64,000 nucleotides of DNA from Chlorobium sp. Lineage in GTDB: Bacteria; Bacteroidota; Chlorobiia; Chlorobiales; Chlorobiaceae. This document shows, piece by piece, positions 55,829 through 64,000 of the stretch; position 1 is the first letter of the stretch; the number at the start of each line of letters is the position of its first letter. The notes below the pieces were generated by a model. The model saw nothing but the letters and a program-made list of their open reading frames with translations, was not told the DNA's origin and ran no database searches. The translations under genes were made by a program, and so were the position numbers. The DNA lies in contig SZXV01000011.1 of NCBI GenBank assembly GCA_005862225.1, forward strand, positions 119,120-183,119, given 5' to 3'.

Positions 55829-58690
55829 TTACTTCAGGTAATAGGTCTTTTCATCGGGCCTGAACGGACGATTCAGCCAGAGAGGCCGACGAAGCCCATC
55901 CGGCCCTGGCGCTGGCCTGGTCATGGCAAGCCACTCCTTGTAAATCTGGAACGACCGTTCCGTATCGACGACAACATCCCCGTAGCGATCACCCTCATGC
56001 GCTTTTTCGATGCGCACCTTCTGATGCCAGCAGTGCATCCCGCTGATTGGATCAGGATGAACCGGGAAGGTGATGTTCTGGTGGACACCGCCATCAGACC
56101 AGAAAATTCTTGATGAATCGGGATCGCTGCTCTCGTAAGGTTCAATACTCTCCTCAACTCTCATCTTCCATTTTCCTCCTCCCTCGCACTGAATCTTGAC
56201 ACGGTTGGTTGACCAGCGGTTGGCCGCAGGATCCTCTTCACGACGCCAGCGACCGATATGGTGCGAACAGGCAACCACGCCTGGACGAATACCTTCCGTA
56301 ACCCATACCCGATTGACTGAAAAACCTATATCAGTATTGACCCGGATGAGATCACCATCTTCAAAGCCAAGAGACTTTGCGTCTGACGCATTCATCCAGA
56401 CCGGATTACGATGCGCAATCTCGGCAAGCCATTTGGCATTACCGGAACGTGAGTGAATCAAGACAGGAAGACGGAACGTAGGAACAAGCGCAAACTCACC
56501 CTTGCTCTTGTTCATGATCTCCTGATGCACATGGCTCTTGATATAGACAGGAAGACGATACTCAGGCCACTTCCAGTCGATCATTGTTTTTGAGTAGAGC
56601 TCCTGTTTGCGGGATGGCGTCGGGAACCCTGTATAATTGACACCATCAATCTGAACGCCGAGCGGTTTGCCGTTTTTCGTGATGACACCAGTCTCCTGCT
56701 GGACTGTTGAGCCTTGCAGATCAGCCTGTGACACCACTCTTTCATTGACCTTGTACACATTGCTTTCCACCTCGAAGGCGCCGTACTTCTGCATGTATCC
56801 CAACGCTGTCAGTCCCTCTTTGGCGGCCTTGTCCGAAAGACCCGGGACACGCTCAAAGATATAACGGTAATACTCCTCAATCGTGATTTTTTCTCCAGGG
56901 CGATAAGGCGACATGCAATACTGCTTTATACCGAGGCTTCCGTCCGGATCAATCCGCCAGGTAAGCTCAATCCAGAACTCATCCTCTTCCCATACCTCGC
57001 CGGTATTTGCCTGCCAGGTATAGTCCACCGGGTTCCCCATTTTAGCATGAGCAACACGAAGAACCGGCTGACGGAAAGCGATCCATTTGCCTGCATGGGT
57101 TTCGTAACTGATAAGATCATGACGTTCAGCAGCATGCCCCATTGGCAACACATAATCAGCGAAATAGGCAGTTTCACTCCATGTGGGAGTCAGCGCCGCA
57201 TGAAGACCGATTTTTGATTCATCCTCCAGCGCCTCAATCCACGAGAAACCGTCAGGATAGGTCCAGACCGGATTGAACACTCTGGTAAAATAGACATCAA
57301 GTTTGCCGCGTCCCTCCTTGAGAAAATGGGGAAGCAGAAAGCTCAACTCAAAATGAGCAAGTGGATACTCATCCGGCAACTGGAGGGTGTTCCAGAAGGT
57401 CTGTGGTTTTGGCTTGGCATGAACATCCGGGTGGAACTTGTTCCATGCGCTTGGCGACGTGCCGCCTGGCGTGCCAACACTGCCCGTCAAAACATTCAGA
57501 AAATGGAGCGTCCGTGAAACAGCCCAGCCACCAAGGTTACCACTGCTGGCGCTGCGCCATACATGCGTGGCAAACTGCGTGCCCGCCGCACCTATTTTGC
57601 GGGCAACCTCAACAATCATTTCCGCTTTGACGCCGCTCTCTTGTTCAGCATACTCCGGAGTATAGGAGCTGTACTCTTTTTTCAGGGCCTCAATGAAATT
57701 TTCAAACGTCACAGGAGTTCCCGGGTAATCCTGCTGCAAATACTCTTTCCAGTTCACCCAGTTTTCAAGATAGTCCCGGTTGTAGAGACCTTCATCAAGA
57801 ATCACCTTTGCCATGGCAAGCAGCACCGCAGGCTCACTGCCCGGAAAACTTGGCATCCAGTAGTCAGACATACTGGCCGTATTCGAAAGACGGGGATCAA
57901 GCACCGCAAGTTTGGCGCCCTTTGTTTTGGCCTCAACAATGCGCTGGGCATGAGGGTTGAAATAGTGCCCCGATTCAAGATGGGCGCTGACCAGAAGCAT
58001 AAACTTCGCATTCGTATAATCCGGAGAGGGGCGGTCAAAGCCTTCCCAGATAGCATAACCAAACCGTGCGCCCGACGAACAGACATTGGTGTGGCTGTTA
58101 TGCCCGTCAACATTCCATGCTCTCAGCACCCACTCCATGAACCCTTCATGGCCAGGGCGACCGACATGGTAGGAAATTTCGTTATTGCGACCTTCCTGAA
58201 TAGCCTTGCGCATTCTTCCCGCAATGTCATCAAGCACACTGTCCCAGCTCACCCGATCCCATTTGCCTCCGCCTCTTTTCCCTGAACGCTTCATGGGATA
58301 GAGCACCCTGTCGGTATCCTCAATCTGGTTGAGGGTTGCAGGCCCTTTTGCACAGTTTCTTCCACGGCTTGCCGGATGGTAGGGATTACCGACCAGCTTG
58401 CGCATCGTCATGGTCTCTTTATCAACATAAGCCAGCAGCCCACAACCCGCCTCACAGTTGAAACATGCTGTCGGAATCAGCATATACTCTTTCGCCTTGC
58501 GTTCAGGCCAGCTTTTGGAATCGTATTCCACCCAATTGTCCCATTGATCGGGAGGTGGACAGTTTACCTGACAGCCATCGACCGCCGCACTTTTCGCCGC
58601 AGCACCATCCCCTTCTTTATGAAGATCGGGAATAAGATGCAGCTTCTCTGCTATCGTTTCAATAACCGTTGGTTTATGCGTATAACTCAT
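55829..58690 (-). CDS. soeA: SoeA/PsrA-like molybdopterin oxidoreductase, catalytic subunit
   Basis: 953 aa, bis-MGD family. The N-terminal 4Fe-4S site is C76-x2-C79-x3-C83 ... C113 (ACFNCEAGCG and GRNCAKG). C204 in TNVCSSGARFGY is the likely Mo ligand. The C-terminal cofactor domain (about 770-900) has FALVPTFRLPVLIHSRS. There is no twin-arginine signal, so it is cytoplasmic, which favours sulfite oxidation (SoeA) over periplasmic polysulfide reduction (PsrA). Neighbouring dsr and TauE genes support this, but related complexes in green sulfur bacteria are only called polysulfide-reductase-like. An additional cysteine pair (C40, C44) lies in the leader. Confidence 0.8.
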   Translation of the reverse strand: MSYTHKPTVIETIAEKLHLIPDLHKEGDGAAAKSAAVDGCQVNCPPPDQWDNWVEYDSKSWPERKAKEYMLIPTACFNCEAGCGLLAYVDKETMTMRKLVGNPYHPASRGRNCAKGPATLNQIEDTDRVLYPMKRSGKRGGGKWDRVSWDSVLDDIAGRMRKAIQEGRNNEISYHVGRPGHEGFMEWVLRAWNVDGHNSHTNVCSSGARFGYAIWEGFDRPSPDYTNAKFMLLVSAHLESGHYFNPHAQRIVEAKTKGAKLAVLDPRLSNTASMSDYWMPSFPGSEPAVLLAMAKVILDEGLYNRDYLENWVNWKEYLQQDYPGTPVTFENFIEALKKEYSSYTPEYAEQESGVKAEMIVEVARKIGAAGTQFATHVWRSASSGNLGGWAVSRTLHFLNVLTGSVGTPGGTSPSAWNKFHPDVHAKPKPQTFWNTLQLPDEYPLAHFELSFLLPHFLKEGRGKLDVYFTRVFNPVWTYPDGFSWIEALEDESKIGLHAALTPTWSETAYFADYVLPMGHAAERHDLISYETHAGKWIAFRQPVLRVAHAKMGNPVDYTWQANTGEVWEEDEFWIELTWRIDPDGSLGIKQYCMSPYRPGEKITIEEYYRYIFERVPGLSDKAAKEGLTALGYMQKYGAFEVESNVYKVNERVVSQADLQGSTVQQETGVITKNGKPLGVQIDGVNYTGFPTPSRKQELYSKTMIDWKWPEYRLPVYIKSHVHQEIMNKSKGEFALVPTFRLPVLIHSRSGNAKWLAEIAHRNPVWMNASDAKSLGFEDGDLIRVNTDIGFSVNRVWVTEGIRPGVVACSHHIGRWRREEDPAANRWSTNRVKIQCEGGGKWKMRVEESIEPYESSDPDSSRIFWSDGGVHQNITFPVHPDPISGMHCWHQKVRIEKAHEGDRYGDVVVDTERSFQIYKEWLAMTRPAPGPDGLRRPLWLNRPFRPDEKTYYLK

Positions 58691-58708
58691 AATTTCTCCA
58701 GCACTTGT

Positions 58709-60262
58709 TTAACTTAACGGAACGGTTTGCGGTGCATGAATCCAGACTTTTTCTGTGTAGAACACACCACAAAGTCCAAAAATGGCGGCTACGGCAAGCA
58801 TAACAGGAGAGGAGACCGCAAGACACAACACAAGAGGCAGCACATTGCCCAGTATGAAACTGCCGATCCAGAAGGTGTTTTTCAGTGAGCCATGCAGGAT
58901 AACCTCGGCTGCTCGTTCGGCATATTTTGATGGGTGCTTGCCGAAAAGCTCAGAAAGCATAACCAGAATATGGAGCACAAACCCACCGGCAAGAGCCGGG
59001 CGGAGCGTTTCAGAAAGATCAGATGCGCTGGAGGTCAACACTCCCAGAACAAGCATCGCGGAACCGCCGGCAAGCAGCGAGTTCAGGAACATGTGCAACA
59101 GAAGCATGGGGCTTTGCCAGAAATCTCTACCCTTGGCAGAGCCAAAGAGGAAGGCCGTATAGATAGCCGTCAACAGAGCAAAAAAGCCACCGCACCAGAG
59201 CGATATGGTTTCGAGCAGAGGCAATTGCAGATATTTTGCAACTCCCCACAAGGCAAGAAACGCGCCAAATCCGGCAATGGTCAACCCGCCCTTTACCAGC
59301 CAGGAGCCAAATTGCGGACGGAGCATCACCGAAGAAAAACGTTCCGGTCGATCAAGATCCTTGACAAGAAATGCCCCCGTAAGCGCAAGAAAGAGAAGCG
59401 ACGTTGCCCATACTGCCCATTGCAGCGCATCTGACAACGGGTGCATCAGGAAGGTCTGCAAGACAAACATCAGAAGAAACAATCCTGAGGCAACCGCCTT
59501 CGACCAGACGTAGGCAGGAACTTCCCAGCCCCAGACCACTCCCTTTGAAGGTATATCATATACTTTTCTGGCCTTTGGCTTTCCATCAACCCCAACAGCA
59601 GGGAGAGATTTTCGCGCGGGTTTCACAAACTCTTTGCCGGAAAAATGGCCTACACCGCGAGACTGCTCACTCCAGAGATATCCGTTAACTTCAGAAACTT
59701 CCAGTGGATCCAGCGAAGCGCCATCTCCATTGATATAAAAAAGCTTGGGTGAGGTGCCTTTTTCAGGCTTTCGAACCATCGTCTGCTCTTTTGCAACAAG
59801 AATGGCCACCTGACTCTTCGGATCATCAAGATCTCCGGCAACAATGGCCTGCTGAGGACAAATTGCCACACAGGCGGGGTTGAGGCCGACCTCTTTTCTA
59901 TGCGCACAATAATTACATTTTGCGGAGGTATGCGTCTCCGGATCCATATAGAGAGCGCCGTAGGGACATGCCTGTGAACAGGCTTTACATCCAATACAAC
60001 GACGCTGGTCAAAGTCGACAATGCCGTCATCTCGCCGGTGAAGAGCCTCAACCGGGCAGATATCAACACAGGGAGGTTCAGCGCAATGGTTACACCGAAG
60101 CACGGTAAAGTATCGTCGGCTGTCGGGGAAGGTTCCTTTTTCCACATATTTCACCCAGGTGCGGTTGACACCAAGAGGCACCTGATTTTCGGATTTACAC
60201 GCTACCGTACATGCGTGACATCCGATACATTTTCGGGCGTCAATAACAAAGCCGTAATTCAT
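58709..60262 (-). CDS. fused iron-sulfur (SoeB/PsrB-like) and membrane (SoeC/DmsC-like) subunit of the molybdoenzyme
   Basis: 517 aa from the ATG at 60262 (MNYGFVIDARKCIGC); a longer frame to 60397 lacks family text. Residues 1-190 are a four-cluster ferredoxin: CIGCHACTVACK, CNHCAEPPCVDICP, CIGCKACSQACPYG and CNYCAHRK with CVAICP. A linker (190-260) follows. Residues 265-517 hold about eight hydrophobic segments of the DmsC/NrfD kind (AVASGLFLLMFVLQTFLM onward). In most organisms these are two genes. The joined form fixes the electron path from the catalytic subunit to the quinone site in one chain. It is 18 bp before soeA. Confidence 0.85.
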   Translation of the reverse strand: MNYGFVIDARKCIGCHACTVACKSENQVPLGVNRTWVKYVEKGTFPDSRRYFTVLRCNHCAEPPCVDICPVEALHRRDDGIVDFDQRRCIGCKACSQACPYGALYMDPETHTSAKCNYCAHRKEVGLNPACVAICPQQAIVAGDLDDPKSQVAILVAKEQTMVRKPEKGTSPKLFYINGDGASLDPLEVSEVNGYLWSEQSRGVGHFSGKEFVKPARKSLPAVGVDGKPKARKVYDIPSKGVVWGWEVPAYVWSKAVASGLFLLMFVLQTFLMHPLSDALQWAVWATSLLFLALTGAFLVKDLDRPERFSSVMLRPQFGSWLVKGGLTIAGFGAFLALWGVAKYLQLPLLETISLWCGGFFALLTAIYTAFLFGSAKGRDFWQSPMLLLHMFLNSLLAGGSAMLVLGVLTSSASDLSETLRPALAGGFVLHILVMLSELFGKHPSKYAERAAEVILHGSLKNTFWIGSFILGNVLPLVLCLAVSSPVMLAVAAIFGLCGVFYTEKVWIHAPQTVPLS

Positions 60263-60660
60263 GGACTGGGTTGCTCTAAATATTATAAGACTGCTGCCGT
60301 TGTATACTCTCGACACCCCAACGCTCAAGCTGAACATGAAGGGGTTCTTTCTTGTCACCATGCCGGAACAAGAAAGAGATGCCTGTAAAAGCACCAATCA
60401 AGTTACTATATTGTTATATAATTGACGAGTGTTATTTTAAGAAAAGATATTAACTCTTCAAAAAGAAATCACTGACCTCAACCTTATGGGTGGAGGAGTA
60501 ATTCTGATGAATGAAGTGATAAGAGACATACAGCGGGAAAGCCTGGCAGGAATAGCTATATCGGTATACAAAAAATATAGTTACTCCTGCCAATGGCTAT
60601 CAGTGAATACTGGACAAGGAGGGCATTTCGAACAGCACTCTTTCAGACCGAGGGCTCACG
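60263..60660. other. intergenic region between sqr and the molybdoenzyme operon
   Basis: About 400 bp. It holds a hairpin (60544-60592) on the sqr side and presumably the promoter of the molybdoenzyme operon on the other. A 66-codon plus frame crossing into sqr shows no family resemblance and is not called. Confidence 0.5.
60544..60592 (-). terminator. hairpin downstream of sqr
   Basis: TGGCAGGAATAGCTATAT (60544-60561) pairs with 60575-60592 over 18 positions with one mismatch and one G-U pair, around a 13-nt loop. No T run follows on the minus strand, so it may be a processed 3' end or a protein-binding site rather than a full intrinsic terminator. Confidence 0.5.
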
Positions 60661-61887
60661 TTATCCCACTTTCTTTCCGGCCATAACAAGGGTTGGTGGC
60701 GCACCAAGATGACGTCCGGCAAGCAGAACATTCCAGTAAAGCCATTCAAAACCAAGTTTTCCTTGCCAGTTCATCTTTGTCTCATGAAGAAGGGTGAATG
60801 GTCCAAGTTTCGGCATCGGGAACTTGCCTGGCAGAGGCTCTATCTTGTAGTTGAAGTCGATCAGCGATGAGGTGCCTTTGGAATAGACGATAAAACAGGT
60901 TGAGTGACCATCGTAAATCTCTTCCGGTTTGACACCATGGATTTCAGCCATAATATTAAACACCACAACGTCGGCCTCATAATGAGCAACCGAGCCAGCC
61001 TTTGACGTCGGAACGTTCGTGGCATCACCAATCACATAAACCCGATCATGCTTCAAGGCTTTCAGCGTATTGTGATGAGTCGGCACATAGCCTATTCCGT
61101 CGTCCATCCCTGAATTGCTGACAACTTTATCGCCAATCGTCGATGGCACAATGACCAGCGTATCAAAAGAGACTTTATCGCCCTGTACAGACTCGATATA
61201 CTTCTCTTTGCCATTGACCGCATTAAGCTCGTAACCTGTTGTTATCTTGATGTTTTTACTCTTGGCCGACTCAGTAAAGACCGCTGATGCCTTTGGTTTT
61301 GTAAAGGCGCCAGAGAGAGGCGTCACCAGCTCAATCTCGGTCTTGTTTCTGATACCTTTCTTCCGGCAGAACCAGTCCGCCAAAAAGACAAACTCAATCG
61401 GGGCCACAGGACACTTGAAAGGAAGCTCTGCAATATTCATCACCAGCTTCCCGCCATTAAACTCTTTCAATTTCTGGCGCAGCATTTCAGCGGCAGGAAT
61501 GGTATAAAACGAAAACGCATTCTTGCCCCAGGCATCCATAAGGCCGTCATTCTCTTCAGGCGCAATGTTACATCCGGTGCTGATAATGAGAAAATCATAA
61601 GAAAAAGAGTGGCTTTTGGTCTTCACTTCCCGTTTCTCAGGATCAATATGCGTGATTTCATCAATCACAAAATTAACACCGGGAAGAATATACTTTTTCC
61701 TTGAGCGTACCAGTGTACTCGCCTTTTGAAGCCCAAAAGGGACAAAAAGCATACCAGGTTGATAGATGTGCTGATCATCACGATCAATAACCGTGATCTC
61801 CCACTCCGGGGGCAAGTGCCTTCTCAGGTTATTGGACACGATTGTCCCGCCTGTACCCGCACCCAATACGACTATTTTTTTTGCCAT
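60661..61887 (-). CDS. sqr: sulfide:quinone oxidoreductase
   Basis: 408 aa from the ATG at 61887, with AAGGAG upstream; a TTG at 61926 is rejected. FAD protein: KIVVLGAGTGGTIVSNNLRRHLP, the second dinucleotide part, and VYVIGDATNVPTSKAGSVAHYEA. Three cysteines fit the SQR redox set: STGCNIAPEEN, FKCPVAPIEF and GHSTCFIVY. The C-terminal amphipathic segment (GFEWLYWNVLLAGRHL) may bind the membrane. It oxidises sulfide to polysulfide and reduces menaquinone. The SQR subtype cannot be fixed by eye. It is monocistronic or leads the sulfur island. Confidence 0.88.
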   Translation of the reverse strand: MAKKIVVLGAGTGGTIVSNNLRRHLPPEWEITVIDRDDQHIYQPGMLFVPFGLQKASTLVRSRKKYILPGVNFVIDEITHIDPEKREVKTKSHSFSYDFLIISTGCNIAPEENDGLMDAWGKNAFSFYTIPAAEMLRQKLKEFNGGKLVMNIAELPFKCPVAPIEFVFLADWFCRKKGIRNKTEIELVTPLSGAFTKPKASAVFTESAKSKNIKITTGYELNAVNGKEKYIESVQGDKVSFDTLVIVPSTIGDKVVSNSGMDDGIGYVPTHHNTLKALKHDRVYVIGDATNVPTSKAGSVAHYEADVVVFNIMAEIHGVKPEEIYDGHSTCFIVYSKGTSSLIDFNYKIEPLPGKFPMPKLGPFTLLHETKMNWQGKLGFEWLYWNVLLAGRHLGAPPTLVMAGKKVG

Positions 61888-62092
61888 TATCCTGAACTCC
61901 TTTTTAGGTGTGAAAAAGCCAAGCACACTGCATAGGCGGGCGCCTGAATTAGTATATCTCTATATGCCGTTACAATTGTTAAAATATATATAACATCATG
62001 ATAAAATACAAAGAATACTCTTCTGCGGGACGCGTGCCATGACAACGCCCCGGAAGTGATTGATTATGCTTTACTTAAGGGAAGTGAACAGG

Positions 62093-62734
62093 CTACGCCA
62101 CAGAATCTGGAATTTTACTGAGCAAACCGGCGATCTGGCTGCATAAACCCATAACCTTTGCAAGGGATTCAAGATGCTTTTTCTCTTTTTTCAGCTCTTC
62201 AATGGCTGATGCAATATCGAGCCTGACCAACTGCCATGAATTGTTCCAGAACTCCTGGGCCTTGCGGTTCTTTGCTTCAAAAATATTTTTCAGCCGAAGC
62301 CTGGGCCACTCGGATTCACCGGGCGCATCACTTTGCTCAAAGGCTGGCAATTGTTCAGGCCATTGCACTTCCGGCCAGATTTCCCTCAGAATATCCAGCA
62401 GCACATCATCCAGAATATCAATTTTTGATGACTGCTCAAGCACAGCGGCAAGTCTTTGAATCAAAGCCACCCGTGCTTCCGGCCCTTGACGCAACAGAAG
62501 CCGATACTCCTCAAGCGAAGCCTTGATGGCAGGCCTTACGTTCTGTTCATACTGCGTGTATTCCGTCCGAAGCTGAAGCAGCATCGCCTGCATGTTCTGA
62601 TACTGTTGACGAAATGCCCTCTTCTCATCCGGCGTCATGGACGACGCTGCCAGATGCTTCTCCATAACCGCAACGGAAAAAGTCTCGGCAAAAGCTGACA
62701 ATTCACGCAAAGGGACATTGTTCATCTGCTCCAT
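62093..62734 (-). CDS. soluble helical protein of unknown function, paired with a lipoprotein
   Basis: 213 aa from the third of three adjacent ATGs (62734), which has AGGAG 6 nt upstream. It is rich in Glu, Gln, Leu and Arg, with two predicted coiled-coil stretches (about 35-75 and 165-195). It has no signal peptide, membrane segment or known motif. The start follows the stop of the lipoprotein gene within 10 bp, so the two are co-translated and probably work together. Confidence 0.6.
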   Translation of the reverse strand: MEQMNNVPLRELSAFAETFSVAVMEKHLAASSMTPDEKRAFRQQYQNMQAMLLQLRTEYTQYEQNVRPAIKASLEEYRLLLRQGPEARVALIQRLAAVLEQSSKIDILDDVLLDILREIWPEVQWPEQLPAFEQSDAPGESEWPRLRLKNIFEAKNRKAQEFWNNSWQLVRLDIASAIEELKKEKKHLESLAKVMGLCSQIAGLLSKIPDSVA

Positions 62735-62743
62735 CATCATCTC

Positions 62744-63586
62744 CTATTCTTTCGTCATCTTCATGAAAAGCTCCCGGAACTTGATCCCGCTTTTTTTTAT
62801 ATCCGCTATGGCCTTTTTATCCTCAGCTTCAAAGGCAGTTCCCGACATTCCCTTCTGCCGGAGCGCAACCCAAAGCTCCTTGTCGGGCAAAGAGCGCAAC
62901 GACGCCGAGGTGGTATCCTGATAGGCAGGCTGAATGAGCAGCGCAACCCTTGCATTTCGTATATTTCTTGCCTGACCATCAATCTCCCGGTTGATGGCGT
63001 TGAGCAACCCGTCAAGAATATTGAGAGCATTCAGGATAATAGTCTTTCGTCCGATCAGCTCCTTGTGAAGCGCCCTTTCCGTTATATGCGAAACAACAAC
63101 AGGGGCAACAGAAGAGGGAAGCGATACTGACGTGTGGAATTGCGTCTTCATGGCATCATCAAGCTTCTCGATAATTTCGCTGGTTTTCGAGCTGATATCA
63201 TCCGGCGCCTTTGATTCTGCAAGCTCCTGCAAAGCGATAAAATACTTTTGCAGAGAGATCGCCACATCTTTTGACCGGAGATTCTCGCCAATGGCCCCGA
63301 GATCTGATTGATTGGTGTACCGGATCGAATCTCTGAGAGCATTTTTCAGCGCCATGCCTTTATACGTTCTGGACAACGCATCACGCTGTTGAAGAAGAGA
63401 AAAGGAGGATGACTCAACCCTGACGGCGCTGGCCCTGTCCGCCAGGGCGGCAACCGCGCCGGTATAAGCTGCACCGTCTCGGGCAAACGAAGCATACTGC
63501 TGTGAACTGCCGCAACCACTCAGAAAAACAAAAAGCAAGAGACACCAGAGTGCCGGGGCCCGAAATGATTGTTGTCTCATAACCAT
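62744..63586 (-). CDS. lipoprotein of unknown function
   Basis: 280 aa. Signal peptide at about 1-25 with lipobox LSGC (WCLLLFVFLSGCGSSQQ), so the mature protein is lipid-anchored; Ser after the Cys does not argue for inner-membrane retention. The body is helical (SFSLLQQRDALSRTYKGMALKN; LNALNILDGLLNAIN) and resembles no family I know. First gene of a two-gene operon. Confidence 0.7.
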   Translation of the reverse strand: MVMRQQSFRAPALWCLLLFVFLSGCGSSQQYASFARDGAAYTGAVAALADRASAVRVESSSFSLLQQRDALSRTYKGMALKNALRDSIRYTNQSDLGAIGENLRSKDVAISLQKYFIALQELAESKAPDDISSKTSEIIEKLDDAMKTQFHTSVSLPSSVAPVVVSHITERALHKELIGRKTIILNALNILDGLLNAINREIDGQARNIRNARVALLIQPAYQDTTSASLRSLPDKELWVALRQKGMSGTAFEAEDKKAIADIKKSGIKFRELFMKMTKE

Positions 63587-63789
63587 TGTCGTCAGTTTTT
63601 TTCTGTAAACTTACAAAAAATAGGCTATGCTGCCACTGTTTTTTCATAAAAAGGGGAAGGGATTTTGGGGTAGACGCGGTAGACATGGCGGAAAATCTCT
63701 TTGGTATAGCTTATTACCGGCAGACCTGTATCGTCGAACCATATACTCTGCCATAGTTTGCTGAACAAGAACATCTGCGGCGTAGAGGA

Positions 63790-64000
63790 TCACAGTTGCG
63801 ACTTCCTTGTGTTTTGAAGCCGTACTCCTTTTTCTGTAAGCCGATAGCTCTGTTTTTTACTGCGTGGCTTGTCAGGAATAGTCATTTCAATAAGCCCTTT
63901 ATCAATCAGTTTTTCGAGACTACGTTTGAAGTTTCCACTTCTGGACGAATAACCGGCAGCTAAACGAAGATCCAAACCTGTTCGTTGACCAACCATACAC
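63790..64000 (-). CDS. C-terminal end of a winged-helix protein (RecG-like/AlbA_2 regulator tail), cut by the window edge
   Basis: At least 69 codons, open to the window end. The text FKRSLEKLIDKGLIEMTIPDKPRSK then YRLTEKGVRLQ is the winged-helix tail seen in proteins annotated as ATP-dependent DNA helicase RecG-like or AlbA_2-domain transcription regulators. The main body would lie beyond base 64000. The ATG at 63996 is probably an internal methionine. Confidence 0.6.
   Translation of the reverse strand, partial: CMVGQRTGLDLRLAAGYSSRSGNFKRSLEKLIDKGLIEMTIPDKPRSKKQSYRLTEKGVRLQNTRKSQL

Noticed and set aside
57563..58285. 240-codon plus-strand frame
   Set aside because: Antisense to the molybdoenzyme catalytic gene; a shadow frame.
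60486..60686. 66-codon plus-strand frame downstream of sqr
   Set aside because: Contains the hairpin arms and runs into the sqr 3' end; no family resemblance.
1..64000. CRISPR array, rRNA or tRNA genes
   Set aside because: No regularly spaced repeats, cloverleaf-like segments or rRNA text were recognised on reading through the intergenic regions.

Overview
The window comes from a green sulfur bacterium (Chlorobiaceae). The evidence is a bacteriochlorophyll a synthase gene (bchG), a complete Dsr sulfur-oxidation cluster in the order known for this group (dsrN-C-A-B-L-U-E-F-H-T-M-K-J-O-P plus a CysG-like gene), a sulfide:quinone oxidoreductase, a DnaG with the degenerate zinc site that I recall from Bacteroidetes/Chlorobi, and a split carbamoyl-phosphate synthase large subunit. 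The species cannot be fixed from the sequence alone. No rRNA, tRNA, CRISPR array or transposase was recognised.

Layout. 0-23.5 kb is mostly housekeeping: dnaG, glyA, ribBA, an OsmC-like protein, an OmpR-type regulator next to a PAS/GAF hybrid histidine kinase, the C-terminal half of carB, a ferritin-like protein, a phosphoesterase, glgP, pyrD, a DUF4407 membrane protein, ispF, an FtsX-type permease, a phosphofructokinase with pyrophosphate-type signature residues, ilvE and holB. 23.5-27.3 kb is an accessory island. It holds two convergent, closely related genes for NotI-family (PD-(D/E)xK, four-cysteine metal site) nuclease-like proteins around a Nif11-like small gene. A 41-bp inverted repeat bounds the island. 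One copy is preceded by an intact small helical-protein gene and the other by its decayed remnant. No DNA methyltransferase is in the window. 27.5-38 kb returns to housekeeping: M24 peptidase, trpD, bchG, rpmB, rnhA, a membrane-anchored unknown, tilS, psd, tatA, recN and two tandem secreted DUF1566 proteins.

38-62 kb is a sulfur-metabolism island, all on the minus strand. Read in the direction of transcription it runs: sqr (sulfide to polysulfide, electrons to quinone); a SoeABC/PsrABC-like molybdoenzyme whose iron-sulfur and membrane subunits are fused; a TauE/SafE sulfite exporter with a small membrane partner; the sulfur-relay set dsrE2-rhd-tusA; dsrN (siroheme amidation); dsrC-dsrA-dsrB-dsrL-dsrU-dsrE-dsrF-dsrH-dsrT; the membrane complex dsrM-K-J-O-P; then, after a clear terminator, a fused siroheme-synthesis protein. 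Together these would take sulfide to stored sulfur, pass the sulfur through TusA/DsrE2/DsrEFH to DsrC, oxidise it to sulfite with DsrAB, reoxidise DsrC through DsrMKJOP, and oxidise or export the sulfite. The last 2 kb hold a two-gene operon of unknown function (lipoprotein and helical protein) and the 3' end of a winged-helix protein cut by the window edge.
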